Shown here: piece after piece, positions 24,929 through 32,975 of the stretch
How positions within the stretch are numbered: the first letter of the stretch is position 1
Layout of the letters: the number at the start of each line of letters is the position of its first letter
Assembly: GCF_004123905.1 (NCBI RefSeq)
Contig: NZ_MZXW01000054.1
Location: 62,001 to 126,000, forward strand
Direction of reading: 5' to 3'
From: Bradyrhizobium betae
GTDB taxonomy: Bacteria; Pseudomonadota; Alphaproteobacteria; Rhizobiales; Xanthobacteraceae
Length of the DNA: 64,000 nt
The notes under the pieces: model-generated
Told to the model about the DNA's origin: nothing
The model's input: only the letters and a program-made list of their open reading frames with translations
Database searches by the model: none
Program-made: the position numbers and the translations under genes

Positions 24929-27175
24929 TCAGGTGTGTGGAAGGAATGAAGTCAGATCGCCTTCAGGGCGCGGCCGGTCCAACAATCCGAGCTTCACCGG
25001 CACATCGTAAAGGCGACCCGGTGCGAAGCGGCGATAGAAATGACGCAGGCCGGGAACGAGCACTCTGACGACCGGAACCTCGACGTCGGGACGTGTCTGG
25101 TCGAGGACGAGGAAATCGTAGCCTGCACGGGCGGCGATCTCGACGCAGGCAATGACCTGGTCGCGCGTATTGCCGTGAAGCTTGAGGCTCGGCGCTGCGG
25201 GGACGATGGGGCGATCGCTCGGTGTCAGGAACGGGTAGTCTTCCAGGCGCAGCGGCGTGACACCGTCGAGGGTCGACTTCTCGCCGCTTGCGCCGCCCAT
25301 CATGCCGACGGACATGAATTGGGTCAGTTCCGTGAGGGATCGCAGCAGCGCTATATGGCGGTCGAAATGCGCGCCGGAACCGAACTCGATATTCTCGTGT
25401 CCATTCTGCATCCAGTGCATGATCGCCACGTAAGTCGGAATGCCGAGGTCCGTGGTGATGTCGAGCACCCACAGCTTGCGCCCGGCTTCCGCAAATTGAG
25501 CCTGGAGATCCCGGACATAGAAATCGTCAAACTGCTCGAGGTCGACCTCGGCGCGCTGCACCCGGTTGTACCACCAGATCGCGTAGGCATCGCGCTCGAT
25601 CAGTTCGAGGAAGCCCTGGACGATGGCTTCGTCGCGGGTGTTGCCGGCCGCGCAGCCGTTGGAATCCGTATGAAAGCCGCCATAAAAGAAGTACAGGAGG
25701 CCGGTCGGCAGATATTTGAAGCGTTTGTCGCGCAACGACGAGACCGGCGACCACTCGGTCCTCGTCGAGGGATCGAACGGCTCGGGCACTGGATGGGAAT
25801 CGTCCGGCTGCTGCAGAAACCTGTTCTTGAACTGCGTTTCGCTGAAGAGCTGGACATCGTTGGGAAGAAGCGCCTCGCCAGGCGCGAAATCGACAAAGCG
25901 GCGCGTCGTCCTGATCTCATCGCCTTGGAAAATGCCCGAATAGCGTTCGATCGACTCCATCAGCGCGCTGGCTTCGCCCTGTTCAGCCGTCGAGCCCTTG
26001 CCAAAGCTGCCGCCGCTCAATCCGGACCTGAGCTGGTCGATGCTTTGAGCCGGCGCGGAGAAATTGTGCTGGGCGAAGTAATTGGTGTTCATCGGCAGAT
26101 CGACGTCGATTCGTTCGAGCCTGGTCACCACTCCTGTCAGTGGGCTCACATGCTTGCGAAAGCGCGACACCGTGGCCCGCGACGTCATGGTGCGATATCC
26201 ACCGCTGGTCATGACGAGCTTCTTGCCTTCGGCGATCTCGACAGGGGCCGGCGATCGGCGCGGGCTGTTCAGCTTCCTGCTGCCGCAGGTCGGACATTGC
26301 GGACGTCGCGTCACGTAGTGCTTGGCGACGGCGGCGCCGGTCAGGTCGAAGCTTGCGATGTGATCGCACAAATCGGTGCGAAAATCCGAGGCGATTGCCT
26401 TGGCGATCTCGACGGCCGCAAAATGGATTCCAGTCTGCCCGACGCTTTCTCTGACGAGCGGCGATACGGCAACCGCACGCGCCGGTCCCCGGTCAAGAAA
26501 CCCCTTGATCTCCCGGTTGCGGATCATGCGATCGAACAGGCAGGTCCAGCAGGCGCTCTCGCCCGGCTTGAACACGGGCCCGACCAGCGGAAATGGACCG
26601 GATGGCTGTACCAGCAACCAGGGCGTCTTGCCGGCCACACGTTCCTGGTTCAGCTCGGCGAGCCGCCGGTCAAGATAATCGTTCACCAGCGTGATCGTCA
26701 GCTTCGGCGAGCGCTTGGCGATTTGAACGCCGAGCTTACTCAAGGCCGCGGTCAGCTCCTTGGCGCCTTTGACGTCAATCGACTCGACCTGAACGGAGCA
26801 ACTGCGAAGATTTTGTTCCGCGACCTCTGGAGACAAGCCGAGGCTTGCCCAAAAGCCGCCGACGGCCTCGTCGAATACTGGCGAGGTCCGCGCAACGACA
26901 TATCGGCGATCGACCAGCCGCTTGATTGCTTCCTCGATCTTGTCGACCGGGAAGCGCTTCGAAAGCTGGCGAGTGATCTCCGACCTGGCTTTGCCGTGTT
27001 GCCCGATCGCGGTGGCGAGGGCGTAGTAGAGTTCGCCGTGCAGGAAAAATTTGCGGTTTTCGGAATAGAGACAAACCGCATCGGGAGGCAATGCGTAAGC
27101 GGTGAAGTTCGGTGCAAATCGGAGAATGTCTTGGCGGGTCTGCCGCGCAACGCGGGTCTTGCGAGTTGCAGTCAT
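24929..27175 (-). CDS. TOMM cyclodehydratase: RRE/E1-like domain fused to YcaO
   Basis: A 748-residue fusion. Residues about 15-95 look like a RiPP recognition element (winged helix: KFFLHGELYYALATAIGQ, then VDKIEEAIKRLVDRRYVV). An E1-like part follows with the structural zinc cysteines CWTC near residue 210 and CPTC near residue 293. The C-terminal half (about 360-748) is the YcaO ATP-dependent cyclodehydratase, with SFGKGSTAEQGEASALMES and IERYSG carrying the ATP/Mg-binding acidic residues, and later LELIERDAYAIWWYN. It would bind the leader of the precursor encoded upstream and cyclise Cys (and Ser/Thr) to azolines. The C-terminus ends TSFLPHT and does not show the usual PxPxP tail. An ATG at 27175 begins it. 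Confidence 0.88.
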   Translation of the reverse strand: MTATRKTRVARQTRQDILRFAPNFTAYALPPDAVCLYSENRKFFLHGELYYALATAIGQHGKARSEITRQLSKRFPVDKIEEAIKRLVDRRYVVARTSPVFDEAVGGFWASLGLSPEVAEQNLRSCSVQVESIDVKGAKELTAALSKLGVQIAKRSPKLTITLVNDYLDRRLAELNQERVAGKTPWLLVQPSGPFPLVGPVFKPGESACWTCLFDRMIRNREIKGFLDRGPARAVAVSPLVRESVGQTGIHFAAVEIAKAIASDFRTDLCDHIASFDLTGAAVAKHYVTRRPQCPTCGSRKLNSPRRSPAPVEIAEGKKLVMTSGGYRTMTSRATVSRFRKHVSPLTGVVTRLERIDVDLPMNTNYFAQHNFSAPAQSIDQLRSGLSGGSFGKGSTAEQGEASALMESIERYSGIFQGDEIRTTRRFVDFAPGEALLPNDVQLFSETQFKNRFLQQPDDSHPVPEPFDPSTRTEWSPVSSLRDKRFKYLPTGLLYFFYGGFHTDSNGCAAGNTRDEAIVQGFLELIERDAYAIWWYNRVQRAEVDLEQFDDFYVRDLQAQFAEAGRKLWVLDITTDLGIPTYVAIMHWMQNGHENIEFGSGAHFDRHIALLRSLTELTQFMSVGMMGGASGEKSTLDGVTPLRLEDYPFLTPSDRPIVPAAPSLKLHGNTRDQVIACVEIAARAGYDFLVLDQTRPDVEVPVVRVLVPGLRHFYRRFAPGRLYDVPVKLGLLDRPRPEGDLTSFLPHT

Positions 27176-27327
27176 TGAGTCAGCACGCTGATCCTGTTGC
27201 CGTTACGCGAGATCCCCGGCGCAAAACGGATCGTCGCGCCCGCGCGCCGGCATTTTCCCAGAGAATTGAAATGAATTCGGCTGTCGCCCGCAAGCCGCCG
27301 ATGCAAGCGTCGTAGCGAAATCAAGCA

Positions 27328-27359
27328 ATTGGCCGGACCCTTTCTTGAGGCCGGCCAAT
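27328..27359 (-). terminator. Attenuator-like stem-loop between precursor and modification genes
   Basis: Perfect 9-bp arms ATTGGCCGG and CCGGCCAAT (27328-27336 and 27351-27359) flank a 14-nt loop. It lies 43 bases after the precursor stop and 152 bases before the YcaO start, and a moderately T-rich stretch follows on the minus strand. A leaky terminator in this place would give much more precursor than enzyme transcript, as known for several RiPP operons. Confidence 0.6.
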
Positions 27360-27402
27360 GACCTATCAACCCGTGAATTTGACATTCGGAACGCGCCGAG
27401 GC

Positions 27403-27825
27403 CTAGCACCAGCGGCAGCGGCCCCACGATGCGCAGCAGCCCGCGCATGATACGGCGCATCCCACACCAACGGCACAACCCGCACATCGGCAGCCGACGC
27501 CACATCGGCAGCTACGGCAACCCCGACAGCCCCTGCAGCCGCGGCAACCGCCGCATCCGCGCCATGCCAGCTGCACGCGGCTCCCGGCGTTTTCCTTGTC
27601 GAAGAGATGGAAGGTGGCGAGGCTGACGTCAGCCATTTCCTCTTCATCGAGCGTGATTGCCTGACCCGTTCCAAAGTACGGCAATTGTTGTACGTCGGGT
27701 GTCGGCACGGCGGACGCCGATGCGCCTCCCGCCAGCGAGAACGTCAACCCTGCGGCTCCTAACGCCGGCACGGCGACTTTGGTTACTCGCTTCTTCCCTT
27801 TAGAAGTCTTCTTCGCCTGCCGCAT
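27403..27825 (-). CDS. Cys-rich azole-modified (TOMM) precursor peptide
   Basis: A 140-residue peptide, started at the ATG at 27825 by a GGAGG site. Residues 1-16 are Lys/Arg-rich, and residues about 17-40 are hydrophobic and end ASASA, like a signal sequence. An acidic leader follows (AITLDEEEMADVSLATFHLF, then DKENAG). From about residue 89 to the end is a core of roughly 52 residues with 16 cysteines, mostly in Cys-x-x spacing (CRGCRGCRGCRSCRC) and otherwise Gly, Arg and Ala. It lies upstream of the YcaO fusion and SagB-type dehydrogenase on the same strand, so it is the obvious substrate. The core resembles the Cys-x-x repeats of heterocycloanthracin-type peptides. The activity of the product is unknown. 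Confidence 0.85.
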   Translation of the reverse strand: MRQAKKTSKGKKRVTKVAVPALGAAGLTFSLAGGASASAVPTPDVQQLPYFGTGQAITLDEEEMADVSLATFHLFDKENAGSRVQLAWRGCGGCRGCRGCRGCRSCRCGVGCRCAGCAVGVGCAVSCAGCCASWGRCRWC

Positions 27826-28064
27826 GGTCGAACCTCCGAGCATTGCAAGAAGCGTCCCAGCCGCGGTAAGTCTACGCCGAGGAAATAACGCGAGCAACAA
27901 TTACGCGCATAAAAGCGCGGCGCCGCACGTCCAGGATGTATTCATCTTCATGAACGACGGCGGCGGGGCCAGTTGACACAACGCATCAACGATCCGCGCT
28001 CTTGGTGCGCGTGCAGCTTGGTGCAGTGCCGCAATCGCATCCTAGTTTGAACGGAGAGATCGGC

Positions 28065-28934
28065 GTGGCGGATCAACTCGGACATTTCGCTTGGTACGAA
28101 CTGCTGACCACGGACGTCGCGGCGGCGGGCGCATTCTATCGCAAGGTCGTCGGCTGGGGCGTGAAGGCGGAATCGACTCCGGAACTGCCTTACAGGGTGC
28201 TTCGTAGCGGCGGCACCCGGGTGGGCGGGCTTTTGGATATCCCGGAAGAGGGGCGGAGATCAGGGGCGACGCCGAGATGGATGGGATACGTCGCCGTCGA
28301 CGACCTGGACGCCACCACCACGCAGATCAGGCGTCTTGGAGGCACGATCCTTGTCCCACCGACCGACACCAATATTGGCCGCATAGCAGTCGTTGCCGAT
28401 CCGCAGGAGGCGACGTTCGGGCTGATCAAAGAACCGACCTATGGCCGACGGAAACCCGGCCGGGTGGACGAGCCGGGGCGCGTAGGCTGGCACGAGTTAC
28501 TGGCCGCCGACCGGACCTTGATCTTCGATTTCTACCGAGAGCTATTCGGTTGGCAAAAGGCCGACGCTCAAAGCGAACCAGCGGCATGGTATCAATTGTT
28601 TTCGGCGGGTGGGCAGACTGTCGGCGGCATGCTCACGAAACTTCCGAGCGTAGCGCAGCCGAGCTGGCTGCATTACTTCAATGTTGACGACATCAGTGCT
28701 GCCACGAAGCATGTGAATGCTGGTGGAGGCCGGATCCTGCAGGGGCCGATCGAATTGCCTGATGGCTGCTGGATCGCACGATGTGTCGACCCCCAAGGCG
28801 CCCTGTTTGCATTGCAGGGCGCCCGGGGGCAGACAGGCATTGAGCCATCCTCGGCCTCGGAAATCGGCTGGTCCGCCAAGTGGGGTGGCATTGCCTCCCA
28901 GGGGAGAATTATTCTGCCCAAGCCGAAGCGCTAG
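28065..28934 (+). CDS. Two-domain VOC (glyoxalase/bleomycin-resistance fold) protein
   Basis: A 289-residue protein made of two VOC modules. The first opens FAWYELLTTDVAAAGAFY and ends near FGLIKEP. The second opens VGWHELLAADRTLIFDFY and ends near LFALQGARG. This layout resembles two-domain VOC proteins of unknown substrate, such as the CFP30B/hydroxylase-like group. I chose the GTG at 28065, which has GGAGA eight bases upstream, over a TTG at 28002. The gene is divergent from the Cys-rich precursor, with 239 bases between start codons. VOC proteins include antibiotic-binding resistance proteins, so a self-protection role is conceivable but unproven. Confidence 0.75.
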   Translation: MADQLGHFAWYELLTTDVAAAGAFYRKVVGWGVKAESTPELPYRVLRSGGTRVGGLLDIPEEGRRSGATPRWMGYVAVDDLDATTTQIRRLGGTILVPPTDTNIGRIAVVADPQEATFGLIKEPTYGRRKPGRVDEPGRVGWHELLAADRTLIFDFYRELFGWQKADAQSEPAAWYQLFSAGGQTVGGMLTKLPSVAQPSWLHYFNVDDISAATKHVNAGGGRILQGPIELPDGCWIARCVDPQGALFALQGARGQTGIEPSSASEIGWSAKWGGIASQGRIILPKPKR

Positions 28935-29129
28935 CAACAGCGTCTGTCCGGCTCGACCCTGCAATAGCCCGCGCCGGGAGCAGGGGAGGCCTGCGATAGG
29001 CCGATCCGGGGCTATCAGGGGCAAGTTCCCGTTGCGTGGCGCCACCCCGTGCGCTATCCGGCCAGAAAGGCCTGAGGCGGCTACCATATTTTCCCGCCCG
29101 GCCGGTCAAACCCGAGGACGGAAACCGCC

Positions 29130-30980
29130 ATGCCAGCCTATCGCTCCCGCACCACCACCCACGGCCGCAACATGGCGGGCGCCCGCGGCCTCTGGCGCGC
29201 GACGGGCATGAAGGACGGCGATTTCGGCAAGCCGATCATCGCGGTCGTCAACTCCTTCACCCAGTTCGTGCCCGGCCACGTCCATCTGAAGGACCTCGGC
29301 CAGCTCGTCGCCCGCGAGATCGAGCAGGCCGGCGGCGTCGCCAAGGAATTCAACACCATCGCGGTCGACGACGGCATCGCCATGGGCCATGACGGCATGC
29401 TCTACAGCCTGCCGTCGCGCGAACTGATCGCCGACAGCGTCGAGTACATGGCCAACGCCCACTGCGCCGACGGCCTCGTCTGCATCTCCAACTGCGACAA
29501 GATCACCCCCGGCATGCTGATGGCCGCGCTGCGGCTCAACATCCCCGCCGTGTTCGTCTCGGGCGGTCCGATGGAGGCGGGCAAGGTCACGCTGCAAGGC
29601 AAGACCAAGGCCGTCGACCTCATCGACGCCATGGTGGCCGCGGCCGACTCCAAGGTCAGCGACGAGGACGTCAAGGTGATCGAGCGCTCGGCGTGCCCGA
29701 CCTGCGGCTCCTGCTCGGGCATGTTCACGGCGAACTCGATGAACTGCCTGACCGAGGCGCTCGGTCTCGCGCTGCCCGGCAACGGCACGGTGGTCGCAAC
29801 CCACGCCGACCGCAAGCGCCTGTTCGTCGAGGCCGGCCACACCATCGTCGATATCGTGCGCCGCCATTACGAGCAGGACGATGCTAGCGTGCTGCCGCGC
29901 AATGTCGCGAACTTCAAGGCGTTCGAGAACGCGATGACGCTCGACATCGCGATGGGCGGCTCGACCAACACCGTGCTGCATCTGCTCGCGGCGGCCCATG
30001 AAGGCGAGGTGAAGTTCACCATGCAGGATATCGACCGGCTGTCGCGCCGCGTTCCCGTGCTGTGCAAGGTCGCGCCCTCGGTCGCCGACGTCCATGTCGA
30101 GGACGTGCATCGCGCCGGCGGCATCATGGGCATTCTGGGCGAGCTCGATCGCGCCGGCCTGATCGACACGTCGGTCTCGACCGTGCACGCGCCGACCATG
30201 AACGATGCGCTGGAGCGCTGGGACATCAAGCGCTCGAAGAGCGAGTCCGTGCGCACCTTCTTCCGCGCCTCGCCCGGCGGCATCCCGACCCAGGTCGCGT
30301 TCAGCCAGGAGCGCCGCTACGACGAGCTCGACAGCGACCGCGAGAAGGGCGTCGTGCGTAACCTCGAGCACGCCTTCAGCAAGGACGGCGGCCTCGCCGT
30401 GCTCTACGGCAACCTCGCGCAGGACGGCTGCATCGTGAAGACCGCCGGCGTCGATGCCTCGATCCTGAAGTTCTCCGGCCCCGCGCGCGTATTCGAGAGC
30501 CAGGACGCCGCGGTCGAAGGAATCCTCGGCGGCAAGGTCGTCGCCGGCGAGGTCGTGGTCATCATCTATGAAGGCCCGCGCGGCGGCCCCGGCATGCAGG
30601 AGATGCTGTATCCCACCAGCTATCTGAAATCGATGGGCCTCGGCAAAGCCTGCGCGCTCGTCACCGACGGCCGCTTCTCCGGCGGCTCGTCGGGCCTGTC
30701 GATCGGCCATCTGTCGCCGGAAGCAGCCGAAGGCGGCAACATCGGTCTCGTCCGCACCGGCGACCGCATCGCCATCGACATCCCGAACCGCAGCATCACG
30801 CTCGATGTGTCGGACGAGGAACTCGCCAAGCGCCGCGCGGCGGAAGAGGCGAAGGGCGACACCGCATGGCAGGCGATCGGCCGCAAGCGCAACGTCTCGA
30901 CCGCGCTGCAGGCTTACGCCGCACTCACCACCAGCGCCGCGCGCGGCGCGGTGCGCGAGGTGAAGCGTCGCGGGAAGTAA
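29130..30980 (+). CDS. ilvD: Dihydroxy-acid dehydratase
   Basis: A 616-residue iron-sulfur enzyme of branched-chain amino acid (and pantothenate) synthesis, converting 2,3-dihydroxy-isovalerate or -methylvalerate to the 2-oxo acids. Cluster-ligand cysteines are Cys122 (SNCDKITPGM) and Cys195 in CPTCGSCSGMF, as in the E. coli protein. Further signatures are LPGNGT and TDGRFSGGSSG near the C-terminus. The length equals that of the E. coli enzyme. It stands alone, with a terminator-like hairpin 44 bases after the stop. Confidence 0.97.
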   Translation: MPAYRSRTTTHGRNMAGARGLWRATGMKDGDFGKPIIAVVNSFTQFVPGHVHLKDLGQLVAREIEQAGGVAKEFNTIAVDDGIAMGHDGMLYSLPSRELIADSVEYMANAHCADGLVCISNCDKITPGMLMAALRLNIPAVFVSGGPMEAGKVTLQGKTKAVDLIDAMVAAADSKVSDEDVKVIERSACPTCGSCSGMFTANSMNCLTEALGLALPGNGTVVATHADRKRLFVEAGHTIVDIVRRHYEQDDASVLPRNVANFKAFENAMTLDIAMGGSTNTVLHLLAAAHEGEVKFTMQDIDRLSRRVPVLCKVAPSVADVHVEDVHRAGGIMGILGELDRAGLIDTSVSTVHAPTMNDALERWDIKRSKSESVRTFFRASPGGIPTQVAFSQERRYDELDSDREKGVVRNLEHAFSKDGGLAVLYGNLAQDGCIVKTAGVDASILKFSGPARVFESQDAAVEGILGGKVVAGEVVVIIYEGPRGGPGMQEMLYPTSYLKSMGLGKACALVTDGRFSGGSSGLSIGHLSPEAAEGGNIGLVRTGDRIAIDIPNRSITLDVSDEELAKRRAAEEAKGDTAWQAIGRKRNVSTALQAYAALTTSAARGAVREVKRRGK

Positions 30981-31023
30981 GCGCTGCTGCGTTCGCAGCT
31001 AGCGCCCATGGTCAACAAGTTCT

Positions 31024-31049
31024 GAACGGCCGGCGAAAGCCGGCCGTTC
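31024..31049 (+). terminator. Terminator hairpin of ilvD
   Basis: A perfect 11-bp GC-rich stem (31024-31034 with 31039-31049) closes a GAAA tetraloop, a very stable arrangement. No clear U tract follows. Confidence 0.65.
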
Positions 31050-31150
31050 GCATTAAGGATGCCTCGACGAACTTCGGCAGCCTAGGATTTTGCGGCGTAT
31101 ACTGCGGCGACCTTCGCAAATCCATTTCGGGCAACTGGGGCACCACCACA

Positions 31151-31525
31151 ATGTCTCGTACTCTCGCTGTCGTTTTCTCAACGGCCGTCGCTGCGATTTC
31201 CATGACGACTGCGGCTTCCGCCGGCTGCTACAATTGCTACGCGCCGCCGCCGTGCCAGACCTGCTACCAGCAGCAATACGTCGCTCCGCAATACCGCACC
31301 GTCGACGAGACCGTGATGGTGTCGCCGGGCGCGACCGTCGCGCACCGCACGCCGGCGCAGTACCGCACCGTGATGGTGCCGCAGACCGTGATGGTGGCGC
31401 CGCCCGGTGTCCAGTACGAGCGCATCCCGCCGCAATACGCGACGCGCCAGCGCACCGAGATGGTCTCGCCCGGCTATTCCTATTACGCCCCGGTGCAGAT
31501 GGGCTGCGCGTCCTGCGGCTACTGA
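31151..31525 (+). CDS. Small secreted protein with degenerate QYRTV/VMVxPG repeats
   Basis: A 124-residue protein with a signal peptide (MSRTLAVVFSTAVAAISMTT up to ASA). The mature part starts and ends with Cys motifs (GCYNCYAPPPCQTCY and GCASCGY). In between are four imperfect repeats around QYRTV and VMVSPG/VMVAPPG, rich in Tyr, Pro, Val and Gln. This composition suggests a surface or cell-envelope protein, possibly disulfide-linked. The family is familiar to me from rhizobia but has no established role. The frame is open far upstream; the ATG at 31151 is chosen for the signal peptide. Confidence 0.65.
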   Translation: MSRTLAVVFSTAVAAISMTTAASAGCYNCYAPPPCQTCYQQQYVAPQYRTVDETVMVSPGATVAHRTPAQYRTVMVPQTVMVAPPGVQYERIPPQYATRQRTEMVSPGYSYYAPVQMGCASCGY

Positions 31526-31552
31526 GTTCAACGCAGCAACGACGAATTCCAT

Positions 31553-31576
31553 ACGGCGCTCCTCACGGGGCGCCGT
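31553..31576. terminator. Terminator hairpin at the end of two convergent genes
   Basis: A 10-bp stem with one wobble pair (31553-31562 with 31567-31576) and a TCAC loop, followed on the plus strand by TTTGCTTTT. It terminates the small repeat protein gene ending at 31525. It also contains the stop codon of the leftward AraC gene. Confidence 0.75.
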
Positions 31577-32681
31577 TTTGCTTTTGAGGGCCGCAAACGA
31601 GGCCTGGAAATGGAAGTGACGCCAAACCGGGCCTCGCGGCCGGGAACATGCTTCGCGAATGCGAGCCATTTCTCGATTCGCATGGTCTTGCGGCGATAGT
31701 CTGGGTGGTGGCGCGTCCCGCGTGCTCACACTGCACGGCATTTTGAACCGAAGAGAAAGCATTCTTGCTTTCTGATCTCCAGCGGGCAGGCGTTTCGCCT
31801 GTCGTGCGTTTGAACACCGTCGAAAAATGCGCCTGCGTGCAGAAGCCAACGGCAAGCGCGACCTCGACCAGTGGGGTTTCGGTTGTTGATAAGAGAGACT
31901 TGGCATGTTCGATGCGCTGATGCTGGAGATATTCATGCGGACGGTAGCCAGTCGCAATTCGGAATTGCGCCGCGAAGTGCATGCGGGAGAGACCCGCGAT
32001 GTTTGCGAGGTCGGAAAGACCGATGCCGCGGTCGAAATGCGCCTTGACGTACTCTTCGACACGACGCAGACGCCACTTGGGCAAGCCATTGACCTTGATC
32101 TGCGGGCGTTCGAGCCGAGCCACATGCATGGCGAGGGTCCGGCCTATGCAATGTGCATACTCCCCGTCGGTAGGGTCCCCATACCCGGTCAGCGCCTTTG
32201 CAAGTTGATCGACGAGAGGATCACGCAACAACACCAGTTCATTCATGCTTTCGGCCGCGCGCAACTGCCGCGTCGATTGCTGTGAAACCATGTAGTCGGC
32301 AGAAATGCGGAAGTGCAGGAAATCGAATGGCGAATGAAACTGCGCGATGATTCGCTTCGACGGCGCCGAGACGTACAGCGTGCCTGCCGGCATGTTGCCA
32401 TCGAATATCGCCTGCCCATCGCCGGCCAATGTCAGGCGGGTTGCCTTGAGTGCGATTCCCAAAAAATATTGATCGGGTGGTGTCGTCGCTTCTGCACGCA
32501 GTGTGGCATTCTGCAGGTCGGTCCAGCGCGAGATTACGATGTCTCTGGCCGCGAGGCCGGGCTGGACTCGACGCCAGGACTGTTCCTGGTAGAGCCCCGC
32601 GGTTTCGGGCAAACTTTCATCTCGCAAGGAACAGTCTCGACGATTGAACGATCGTTCCACTTGTGTGCCGATGGACATCAT
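31563..32681 (-). CDS. AraC-family transcriptional regulator
   Basis: A 372-residue regulator from the ATG at 32681, the point where the coding pattern begins; the frame is open to 32855. The N-terminal about 180 residues form a ligand or dimerisation domain. The C-terminal double helix-turn-helix includes GIGLSDLANIAGLSRMHFAA and LVEVALAVGFCTQAHFS, followed by VFKRTTGETPARWR. About 70 residues follow that point, low in predicted structure and unusual for the family. They run into the terminator hairpin at 31553-31576. It is divergent from the SDR gene and probably controls it. Confidence 0.82.
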   Translation of the reverse strand: MMSIGTQVERSFNRRDCSLRDESLPETAGLYQEQSWRRVQPGLAARDIVISRWTDLQNATLRAEATTPPDQYFLGIALKATRLTLAGDGQAIFDGNMPAGTLYVSAPSKRIIAQFHSPFDFLHFRISADYMVSQQSTRQLRAAESMNELVLLRDPLVDQLAKALTGYGDPTDGEYAHCIGRTLAMHVARLERPQIKVNGLPKWRLRRVEEYVKAHFDRGIGLSDLANIAGLSRMHFAAQFRIATGYRPHEYLQHQRIEHAKSLLSTTETPLVEVALAVGFCTQAHFSTVFKRTTGETPARWRSESKNAFSSVQNAVQCEHAGRATTQTIAARPCESRNGSHSRSMFPAARPGLASLPFPGLVCGPQKQNGAP

Positions 32682-32872
32682 CCGTTCTTTCCGGGTTCCG
32701 CCGCCGTTGCGACGGTCGTGAACCCTCAACATGTGCGATACAGGGAAAGATACGTCTGAAGGCGGATCGATACGGGTTATCGATTGCAAAATAGTGCTAA
32801 ATCTTGAAAGAGGCAGTCGCTGTCGAACGGAGAGCGTGGCGTCACTTCGCTCCATTGAGATGCGTTGGTCGT

Positions 32873-32892
32873 CTTAGCAATTCTTAGCAATT
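32873..32892. promoter_or_regulatory. Tandem 10-bp direct repeat in the araC/SDR divergent promoter
   Basis: CTTAGCAATT occurs twice head to tail (32873-32882 and 32883-32892), 83 bp upstream of the SDR start. AraC-type regulators bind direct repeats about one helical turn apart, so this is a candidate site for the regulator encoded divergently. Confidence 0.4.
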
Positions 32893-32975
32893 CACAACGC
32901 GCGGGAGTGTGTCTCATCGCTATCCTGACCTCGTGGCACCTAGGAGAAGGGCCGCGAGGATCAAGGAGAATTCAG

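Noticed and set aside
25040..27178. A 712-codon rightward open frame opposite the YcaO fusion gene
   Set aside because: High-GC antisense openness. The leftward frame carries recognisable RRE, zinc and YcaO motifs while the rightward translation is compositionally odd.
27178..27402. A second small precursor in the gap between the precursor and YcaO genes
   Set aside because: The short frames there (for example from 27369 leftward) have no ribosome binding site, no leader-like acidic stretch and no Cys/Ser/Thr-rich end.
29106..30710. A 534-codon leftward open frame opposite ilvD
   Set aside because: ilvD on the plus strand is unmistakable; the antisense translation is His/Ala/Asp-rich with no family features. 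Similar antisense frames opposite nadE (14566-16209) and the family 5 binding protein (17988-19553) were dropped for the same reason.
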